Shown: positions 30,053-38,572 of the stretch, in pieces
Position numbering within the stretch: the stretch's first letter is position 1
Layout of the letters: the number at the start of each line of letters is the position of its first letter
DNA from: Microbacterium esteraromaticum
Lineage (GTDB): Bacteria > Actinomycetota > Actinomycetes > Actinomycetales > Microbacteriaceae
DNA: 64,000 bases
Direction: 5' to 3'
Assembly: GCF_900163815.1 (NCBI RefSeq)
Contig: NZ_FUKO01000033.1
Coordinates: 1 to 64,000, forward strand
The notes under the pieces: model-generated
The model's input: the letters and a program-made list of their open reading frames with translations, nothing else
Database searches by the model: none
Told to the model about the DNA's origin: nothing
Program-made: the position numbers and the translations under genes

Positions 30053-31077
30053 GTCGGCGAGTCGATGATGCCGGCTTCGTGCAGCTGCTCACGCAGCCCT
30101 GCGCCGTCTTCTGCGCTCACCCAGGGCACGTTGTCGCCGACGCGGTCGACCGAGGCGCGTCCACCTGCCAGCACGGCTTCGGCGGGCAGCAGACGCCGGA
30201 TGGCGACGCCGGCGACGGACGCGGGGTGCTCCTGCTGGAACTGCGAGTAGATCGCCTCATCGTGCTGACCGTCATCGCCGATGAGCAGCCACTGCACATC
30301 AGGGAACTCGGCCGCGAGACGACGCAGATTGCTGCTCTTGTGCTCGGGGCCGCTGCGGAACCAGCGGTCGTGCGTGGGTCCCCAGTCGGTGAGCAGCATC
30401 GCACCCGCCGGGAACAGGTGCCGGCTGAGGAAGCGCCGCAGCGTTGGCGCGACATTCCACGCTCCAGTGGAGAGGTAGACCATCGGCGCGCCGGGATGAT
30501 CGCGGCGCAGCTGCGCGAGCAGCACAGCCATGCCGGGCACCGGGGTGCGGGCGTGCTCGTCGACGACGAAGGAGTTCCACGCGGCGATGAACGGTCGGGG
30601 CAGCGCCGTCACCATGACCGTGTCGTCGACGTCGCAGACCACGCCGAAGCGCACATCGTCTGCGACGACGAACACCGTGGCCTCGACGGGCTCCTGGCCC
30701 TCGACCGACATGGTGAGCGTCTGCCACCCCGGCTCGAGGTCGGCTTCGATCACCGTGTCGATCACGCCGCCACGGTCAGTGATGACTTCGTGGCTCTGGC
30801 CGCCGACGTCGACGCGCACGGAGGCGAAGCTGACCGGGATGCTGACGAATGCACGCCACCCGCGCACGCCCTCGCCTTCGCCGCGGGCCCGCTTGGGCGG
30901 CGGGGGGACGATGAGCACACGGCCGACCACACGCACCCAGCCCGAGCCGCCGTAGCCGGGGAACGGAACAGCGGTCGCCGAACGACCGCGTCGGCGTGCG
31001 CGGCGTTCGCGCGCGACGTGCAGGCGGTGTTCGAGGCGAGCGAACCAGTGGATCTTGGTCGCTGAAGCGGGAGACAT
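30049..31077 (-). CDS. App1-like (DUF2183) phosphatidate phosphatase
   Basis: 342 aa. A central beta domain (about 45-135) is followed by a HAD-like catalytic domain with DVDDT at 149-153, MVYLSTGAWNVAP and the C-terminal HAD motif LLIGDDGQHDEAIY. This matches the App1 catalytic domain family, which dephosphorylates phosphatidate. There is no signal peptide, so it is cytoplasmic or peripheral. It starts 13 bases after dedA ends. Confidence 0.82.
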   Translation of the reverse strand: MSPASATKIHWFARLEHRLHVARERRARRRGRSATAVPFPGYGGSGWVRVVGRVLIVPPPPKRARGEGEGVRGWRAFVSIPVSFASVRVDVGGQSHEVITDRGGVIDTVIEADLEPGWQTLTMSVEGQEPVEATVFVVADDVRFGVVCDVDDTVMVTALPRPFIAAWNSFVVDEHARTPVPGMAVLLAQLRRDHPGAPMVYLSTGAWNVAPTLRRFLSRHLFPAGAMLLTDWGPTHDRWFRSGPEHKSSNLRRLAAEFPDVQWLLIGDDGQHDEAIYSQFQQEHPASVAGVAIRRLLPAEAVLAGGRASVDRVGDNVPWVSAEDGAGLREQLHEAGIIDSPT

Positions 31078-31090
31078 CGTCTCCAGTCTT

Positions 31091-31777
31091 TCACGCTTCC
31101 GGATCGCGCTGCGCTTCGGAACGCGGATGCCGCTTCGTCTCCTGCGCCATGTGCCGCTCCTCGCGTTTGGCGAGGATCTTCTTGCCCACGAAGACGAGCA
31201 GCAGCAGGGCGATGATCACTCCGACGAAGACATACCCGGCGTAGTGCGCCTTCTGTGCGAGCTCCTTGTAGCTGCCGGCCGCCCCGGCCGCGACGCCGAC
31301 GTACACCGACGTCCACAGCACGCACGCCGGCAGCGTCCAGGCGATGAATCGACGGTACGAGTATCCGCTCATGCCGACGGTGAGCGGCACGAGCGAATGC
31401 AGCACCGGCAGGAAGCGGGAGAGGAAGATCGCGATGCCGCCGCGGCGCAGCAGATAGCGCTCGGAACGCTGCCAGTGCACCTCTCCGATTCGTCTGCCCA
31501 GCCACGACGTGCGGATGTGCGGCCCGGCCCAACGGCCCAGCCAGAAGCCGATCGATTCGCCGACCAGCGCGCCCGTGACGACCGCGGCGGCGAGGATGAT
31601 GCCCTCGCTCCACGAGGTCACCCCGATTGCCGCGACGAGCACGATCGTATCGCCGGGAAAGATAAGGCCGATGAGGATGCTGGTCTCGAGCATGATCGCC
31701 ACGCCTGCGAGAACCGTGCGGAGGACAGGATCGACAGATTGCACCATGTCGATGAGCCAGAGCACGATCTCGTTCAC
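31091..31777 (-). CDS. DedA-family membrane protein
   Basis: 228 aa. Membrane helices surround the family signature GDTIVLVAAIG...GESIGFWLGRWAG and FLSRFLPVLHSLVPLTVGMSGYSYRRF (Arg and Pro conserved). DedA proteins are involved in polyprenyl-phosphate or phospholipid flipping and proton-force homeostasis. GTG 31777 is chosen because a TACGCT box lies exactly 12 bases upstream (leaderless); ATG 31747 is the alternative. Probably the first gene of the block. Confidence 0.88.
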   Translation of the reverse strand: MNEIVLWLIDMVQSVDPVLRTVLAGVAIMLETSILIGLIFPGDTIVLVAAIGVTSWSEGIILAAAVVTGALVGESIGFWLGRWAGPHIRTSWLGRRIGEVHWQRSERYLLRRGGIAIFLSRFLPVLHSLVPLTVGMSGYSYRRFIAWTLPACVLWTSVYVGVAAGAAGSYKELAQKAHYAGYVFVGVIIALLLLVFVGKKILAKREERHMAQETKRHPRSEAQRDPEA

Positions 31778-31783
31778 ACCATG

Positions 31784-31813
31784 AGCGTAAAGCGTGCCAC
31801 TCACACATACGCT
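31784..31813. promoter_or_regulatory. Divergent leaderless promoters of dedA (minus) and pabB (plus)
   Basis: On the minus strand TACGCT (31784-31789) stands 12 bases before the dedA GTG. On the plus strand an identical TACGCT (31808-31813) stands 12 bases before GTG 31820 of pabB. The two genes thus share a 42-base divergent promoter region with both transcripts leaderless. Confidence 0.6.
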
Positions 31814-31819
31814 GTGAAC

Positions 31820-33178
31820 GTGCATGTACCCCTGCCGCTGATCGCTCTGCCTCTGCACGGCGATGCCGACGCCGAAAGCCTCTTCCGACAGCTGTTCGAT
31901 GCCGAAGCCGCATCGTTCTGGCTGGATGCCGGGGCCGAAGCAGATGCGGGATGGAGCATCCTCGGCACAGGACGAGTCGAGACGAACCCGGATGCAGTGC
32001 GGGCGGTGCCGTTGGCCGCTCATGGCTCGGCGGATGCTTCCGGTCGCGACGCTCGAGCGTCGTCGGGCGTGCCCTTCCTCGGTGGCTGGACGGGGTGGCT
32101 GAGCTACGAGGACGGGGCGGCCGCGAGTGGTGCGCCGATCGCGGCATCCGCCCTGCCGGAGACCAGTGCATGGATCGCGGTGGAACGCGCGATCGCGATC
32201 GAACATGAAACAGGCCGCGCGTTCGCGCTCGCGGATGCCGACGCCATCGACACCTGGCAGCACACCGTGCAGACGGCGCTCGCCGCCGGCATCCCCTCCG
32301 CCGACGATGCCTTCAGTGACCAGCAGACCGCGATTGCCCGGCACGACGTCGACGAATATGTCTCCCTCGTCGAGGAGTGCCGTGCGGCGATCGCACGCGG
32401 AGACGCCTATCAGCTGTGCCTCACGACACGATTCGCCGTTGCTCGCCCACGGGACCCGCTCGCCGTGTACCTGCGACTGCGCACGGCGACGCCGGCGCAC
32501 CACGGCGGCTATCTGCGGATCGGGGAGCGGCATCTGCTGAGCGCCAGCCCCGAGCAGTTCCTGGCTGTGGAAGACGGTCATGTGTTGACCAGCCCCATCA
32601 AGGGCACCCGGCCCCGCGGGACGACGGCTGACGATGACGCCGCGCTCGCCGAAGAGCTGCGCACGGACGTCAAGGAGCGCGCTGAGAACGTCATGATCGT
32701 CGATCTCATGCGCAACGACCTGTCGCGCATCGGGGTGCCCGGAAGCGTGCAGGTGACGCGGCTGTGGGAGGTGGAGTCGTACCCGGCTGTGCATCAGCTC
32801 GTGAGCACGGTCACGGCCCGGCTGCGCGAGGGTATGACGGCGGGCGACCTGTGCGATGCGGCGTTCCCCGCGGGGAGCATGACCGGTGCACCGAAGCTGT
32901 CGGCGATGAGCATCCTCTGCCGGCTCGAGCAGGGTGCGCGCGGTGTGTATTCCGGATGCTTCGGATACGTCGGGCTGGATGGGCAGGTCGATCTGGCGAT
33001 GATCATCCGCTCCATCGTCATCACGGCCGGTGGTGCCTACGTCGGCGCCGGTGGCGGCATCACCTGGCTCTCCCGGCCGAAGGCGGAGGCCGCGGAGGTC
33101 GCCACCAAGGCGCGGGCGCCGCTGGCAGCGCTGGGTGCGGATCTGCCGCCGCAGTGGGCGGCGCTGCTGGCCGAGTGA
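31820..33178 (+). CDS. pabB: Aminodeoxychorismate synthase component I
   Basis: 452 aa chorismate-binding enzyme. GDAYQLCLTTRF, VHQLVSTVTARL, FPAGSMTGAPKLSAM and SGCFGYVGLDGQVDLAMIIRS are the chorismate-pocket motifs. The signature PIKGTRPRG has Lys (K261), the residue that separates PabB from anthranilate synthases (PIAGT), so folate-branch activity is favoured. No glutamine amidotransferase gene is adjacent. Start GTG 31820 follows the -10 box spacing; GTG 31814 is also possible. Confidence 0.88.
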   Translation: MHVPLPLIALPLHGDADAESLFRQLFDAEAASFWLDAGAEADAGWSILGTGRVETNPDAVRAVPLAAHGSADASGRDARASSGVPFLGGWTGWLSYEDGAAASGAPIAASALPETSAWIAVERAIAIEHETGRAFALADADAIDTWQHTVQTALAAGIPSADDAFSDQQTAIARHDVDEYVSLVEECRAAIARGDAYQLCLTTRFAVARPRDPLAVYLRLRTATPAHHGGYLRIGERHLLSASPEQFLAVEDGHVLTSPIKGTRPRGTTADDDAALAEELRTDVKERAENVMIVDLMRNDLSRIGVPGSVQVTRLWEVESYPAVHQLVSTVTARLREGMTAGDLCDAAFPAGSMTGAPKLSAMSILCRLEQGARGVYSGCFGYVGLDGQVDLAMIIRSIVITAGGAYVGAGGGITWLSRPKAEAAEVATKARAPLAALGADLPPQWAALLAE

Positions 33179-33268
33179 ATCTCGGAGGAGTCGGGGAAAT
33201 GCGCAGATCGCGATAACCTGGAAGCGCCCGATTTCCGGGCCGTTCCGCATCTGCAGATTGGCCGTTCT

Positions 33269-35806
<2,538 letters not shown>

Positions 35807-35885
35807 TCGCTCTGCACAGCGGCACGGCGGGATGAGTTCTGCACAGTCGCCGTGATCTTCGCTCAGACCGGGGTTCGCGCTTGCC

Positions 35886-35891
35886 TAGCGT
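35886..35891 (+). promoter_or_regulatory. Leaderless -10 box of comEA
   Basis: TAGCGT-GGCGGA-GTG puts the hexamer at -12 to -7 from the comEA GTG start. No ribosome binding site is visible. Confidence 0.55.
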
Positions 35892-35897
35892 GGCGGA

Positions 35898-36518
35898 GTG
35901 CCCCGTTCGGAATCTGCAGGTGAGGACCCTCAGCGGCGTCCGAGCCTGAAGCTGGGCATCGGCGCCGCGGTGACCCTGGGGCTCGTGGTGCTGTCTGCCG
36001 CGGTGGGGTGGGGCATCCTGCGCGGCCAGGCGCCGCCGATCGACAGCATCCCGATCGATGACGGCACCGGCGAGGTCAGCGTCTCCGAGACCGCAGGGCT
36101 GTACGTGCACGTCCTCGGCGAAGTGACCCATCCCGGCCTGTACATCCTCGATCCCGACGCGCGACTGGTCGACGCGCTGGCGGCCGCGGGCGGCACGCTC
36201 GACACCGCTGAGCTGCGGGCGGTGAACCTGGCGCGACCGCTGAGCGATGGTGAGCAGATCATCGTGCCCGCGCAGGGAACAGAGCCCGAAGGGGGCGATG
36301 GCACCGGTGGTGCAGTGGGGGCGGATGGAAAGATCGATCTCAATTCCGCAGATCAGACGGCGCTGGAGACGCTGCCGCGCATCGGTCCTGCGCTGGCGCA
36401 GCGCATTCTCGACTGGCGTGAGGAGAACGGCCGGTTCCGGTCCGTGGACGACCTGCTGGCCGTGCCGGGCATCGGTGAGAAGCTGCTTGCCGGCATCCGC
36501 GAGAAAGTGCGGGTATGA
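35898..36518 (+). CDS. comEA: ComEA-family DNA-binding competence protein
   Basis: 206 aa, GTG start. A single N-terminal helix (LGIGAAVTLGLVVLSAAVGWGIL) anchors it. An SLBB domain (LYVHVLGEVTHPGLYIL...NLARPLSDGEQIIVP) and a C-terminal HhH pair (IDLNSADQTALETLPRIGPALAQRIL; DDLLAVPGIGEKLLAGIREKV) lie outside and bind DNA during uptake. It overlaps the comEC fragment by 4 bases, the normal comEA-comEC operon. Confidence 0.92.
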   Translation: MPRSESAGEDPQRRPSLKLGIGAAVTLGLVVLSAAVGWGILRGQAPPIDSIPIDDGTGEVSVSETAGLYVHVLGEVTHPGLYILDPDARLVDALAAAGGTLDTAELRAVNLARPLSDGEQIIVPAQGTEPEGGDGTGGAVGADGKIDLNSADQTALETLPRIGPALAQRILDWREENGRFRSVDDLLAVPGIGEKLLAGIREKVRV

Positions 36519-37240
36519 AAGACCTGCGCACGAGCCTGCTCGCGCTGGTGCTGTGGGCGGTGGCGCTCGCGGTCATCTTTCTTCCCGAGATCGCACTGGC
36601 GGCTGCGTGCGCGTGCGCGAGTCTTGCGGCCGTGGCGGCCGTGGCGCTGATGACAATGCGCCGTCGGACCCGCGGCGCCGGACTGATCGTGCTCACGCTG
36701 CTGTGCTGCGCCGCGATCGGTGCGACCGTCGCCGCAGCGCAGCCACAGCGCGATGTGCTCGCCGACTCCGATGGTCGGGCGGTCGAGATGATCGTGGAGG
36801 TCGCATCATCCGCATCCGTCGGGTCTGACGGCCGCCTCTGGTTCGATGCGCAGACCCTCCGGGTGGGGCCACCGGGCCAGCTGTCTGCGGTCTCCGCACC
36901 CGTGCGAGTCGGCATCGAGCCGATCGATGGCGCGGACCTCGGTGCGCGCGTGCGGGTGGCAGGACAGGCGAAGAGCGTGGATGCCGGTGAGCGTGCCGCC
37001 CTGGTCGTGTTCGGCACTCAGGCAGAGATCGTGGCACCCGCCTCCGGCATCTTCGCGATCGCCGCCACTACTCGCGCCGATTTCATCACTCGCGCCACGC
37101 GACTGCCCGAGCCGGGTGCGGGGCTGCTTCCCGGTCTCGCGGTGGGGGACACCCGTGCGGTCTCCGCAGAGCTGAACGCGGCGATGCTCGCCTCCGGACT
37201 CAGCCACCTCACTGCGGTCTCCGGGCCCAACTGTCGGTAA
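36515..37240 (+). pseudogene. comEC: comEC, N-terminal 241 residues only (interrupted by the mobile element)
   Basis: ComEC is the multi-helix channel for single-stranded DNA uptake, normally 700 or more residues. Here only the N-terminal helices, the OB-like region and the start of the Competence domain remain. The product ends GLSHLTAVSGPNCR, where the family's conserved HLxAVSGxN box should run into many further helices. The codon after Cys-Arg is a stop at 37238-37240. No comEC sequence follows to 64000. The abrupt end marks the left junction of an inserted element; natural transformation through this channel should be lost unless the element restores the frame or a second copy exists. 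Confidence 0.85.
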
Positions 37241-37289
37241 GGGGGTGAGAGAAAGCCTAGTGATTTCAAGGGGTCCCGCCGAACACACT

Positions 37290-37302
37290 GACCGGGTATG
37301 TG
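37290..37302 (+). promoter_or_regulatory. Element box 1 (GACCGGGTATGTG) with leaderless start
   Basis: GACCGGGTATGTGGCCGGCATG: the TATGTG hexamer begins exactly 12 bases before the ATG at 37309. This is one of six copies of the box in the element and the first promoter inside the left end. Confidence 0.6.
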
Positions 37303-37308
37303 GCCGGC

Positions 37309-37530
37309 ATGGATACCACGAACCCAGAAAGCGGATCTTCGACAGAACTGAGGGGAGCACATCTGATGGGGTTCACCCAGGAGCAGATCGCAGCGATCCA
37401 AGCATGCGCAAAGCAGTCCGCAGACGAGGCCCCACCGGTCGGAGAGGTGACTTCCAACCGCCTGCTCAAGATGCTGTCCACTGGCGATGCGAGCGAGGAG
37501 AAACCACGTCGGATGGATGCCGCAGGGTGA
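37309..37530 (+). CDS. Small hypothetical protein at the left end of the element
   Basis: 73 aa, MDTTNPESGSSTELRGAHLMG..., with a possible short helix (FTQEQIAAIQACAKQSADE). The start was set by the leaderless box 12 bases upstream rather than the ATG at 37300. No family recognised. It lies 69 bases from the comEC break, where elements often encode excision or regulatory factors, but its sequence shows no clear DNA-binding motif. Confidence 0.5.
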   Translation: MDTTNPESGSSTELRGAHLMGFTQEQIAAIQACAKQSADEAPPVGEVTSNRLLKMLSTGDASEEKPRRMDAAG

Positions 37531-37595
37531 GACCGGGTATGTGGTGACCAACAGAGAGTCGCCCCCGGGCTGTGGATGTCGCCCGAGGGCGACTC
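37531..37595 (+). ncRNA. Orphan element box followed by a long hairpin: candidate small RNA
   Basis: GACCGGGTATGTGG at 37531-37544 repeats the element box but has no start codon at the expected +1 (about 37550). Instead GAGTCGCCCCCGGGC (37556-37570) pairs with GCCCGAGGGCGACTC (37581-37595), a 15-pair stem with one mismatch and a 10-base loop. A transcript from this box would be little more than the hairpin. It could be a small RNA, a terminator for the gene upstream, or a recombination-site structure. Confidence 0.35.
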
Positions 37596-37609
37596 GCCAG
37601 TTCGGGCGG

Positions 37610-37622
37610 GACCGGGTATGTG
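37610..37622 (+). promoter_or_regulatory. Element box 3 with leaderless start
   Basis: GACCGGGTATGTGGTGGGCATG: TATGTG begins 12 bases before the ATG at 37629, identical geometry to the box at 37290. Confidence 0.6.
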
Positions 37623-37628
37623 GTGGGC

Positions 37629-38090
37629 ATGTCGACGACCGATGACCGATTCGAGCTGACCGTGGCGGAGTGCGCTCGGTACGTCGCGCGGCACGGCAAG
37701 ATGCCGACACGGCACACGCCGGACGCGGGCGACCGCTCCCTCGGACTCTTCCTCCAGCGCATCCGCCAGGCCGACCGCGGTACGACGAAGGACATCATCT
37801 TGAGTCCTGACCGCATCGCCGTGCTCGACGAGGTGCTTCCGGGGTGGCGTGGCCGCGGCGCGCGACGCGACGTCGACGAGCAGATTCGCGAGATCGCCGC
37901 GTTCGTCAAGAGGCACAAGCAGTACCCGCACAACCGCGCTGTGATAGACGAGGCCGAACCCCGGCTCTATCGAATCCTCAACCATCTCCGCCGCGCAGCC
38001 GACGGCAAAGGGAACGTCGCCCTCACCCCCGAGCGCTGCGAGCTCCTCGACAAGCTGCTCCCCGACTGGAACCGGAAGGCCGATGTCTGA
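37629..38090 (+). CDS. Protein with two helicase-associated-type (HA) repeats
   Basis: 153 aa made of two similar units, each about 65 residues. The first runs from ECARYVARHGKMPTRH to LSPDRIAVLDEVLPGW, the second from IAAFVKRHKQYPHNR to LTPERCELLDKLLPDW. The spacing of aromatic, His-Lys and terminal L-x-x-LPxW residues resembles the HA domain found at the C-termini of some actinobacterial helicases, thought to bind nucleic acid. It is leaderless and overlaps the XRE gene by 8 bases. Confidence 0.55.
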   Translation: MSTTDDRFELTVAECARYVARHGKMPTRHTPDAGDRSLGLFLQRIRQADRGTTKDIILSPDRIAVLDEVLPGWRGRGARRDVDEQIREIAAFVKRHKQYPHNRAVIDEAEPRLYRILNHLRRAADGKGNVALTPERCELLDKLLPDWNRKADV

Positions 38091-38352
38091 GATCACCTCG
38101 CCTATCACCGACGCGCTACGGCTCCCAGCCCCGGACCGAACGGGTCTCGGGAGAGCGCTGGCTGCTGAACGACAAGCACAGGGCATCACCCAGCGTCAGA
38201 TGGAAGCTGCGACGACCGTCCCGCAGGGACGAATCAGCCGCATCGAGCGCGGAACAGCCCACGCGGCGTTGTGGGAGATCGCCGCGATCGGCGCCGTCCT
38301 CGGACTCGACGCCGAAATCGTCATCACCCGGCGGGCGGGTGAAGACCGGTGA
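38083..38352 (+). CDS. XRE-family helix-turn-helix regulator
   Basis: 89 aa. LGRALAAERQAQGITQRQMEAATTVPQGRISRIERGTAHAALWEIAAIGAVLG is a Cro/CI-type HTH; the recognition helix starts near VPQGRIS. Size and arrangement resemble HipB-like antitoxins, but no toxin gene follows. It lies upstream of the methylase operon and may control it, as C proteins of restriction systems do; that is inference. Confidence 0.75.
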   Translation: MSEITSPITDALRLPAPDRTGLGRALAAERQAQGITQRQMEAATTVPQGRISRIERGTAHAALWEIAAIGAVLGLDAEIVITRRAGEDR

Positions 38353-38465
38353 CTCCGGATCGCATGTGTCTACCGACCCAGGTGACTCTCGTGGTGTGAA
38401 CACCCTCTCATCATCCAACAAGCCCGTGGCGAAGGCTCTGGATCTGGCTTGTATGACCCCGCCGA

Positions 38466-38471
38466 TAGGAT
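38466..38471 (+). promoter_or_regulatory. Possible promoter of the methylase operon
   Basis: TAGGAT, about 100 bases before the methylase ATG, is the best -10 candidate in the 220-base gap after the XRE gene. No convincing -35 box was found. Confidence 0.3.
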
Positions 38472-38572
38472 GATCACGATGCGACGCCCTGCCTCAGGGG
38501 AGAGGCAAAATGCCCGCAGGGAAGCGCTGTTTCTCATCGACTCAGCACGCGCGTGAGAGTAGGACATTCCAT

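Noticed and set aside
31055..31819. Upstream extension of the pabB frame over dedA
   Set aside because: The extension is antisense to the DedA gene and Arg/Asp/His-rich; the leaderless box places the start at 31820.
38083..38352. HipB antitoxin of a HipAB pair
   Set aside because: The HTH type fits, but no HipA kinase or other toxin gene follows; the next gene is a methylase.
37241..38400. Integrase or excisionase near the left end
   Set aside because: Neither the tyrosine (R...HxxR...Y) nor the serine recombinase pattern is present in the small genes there.
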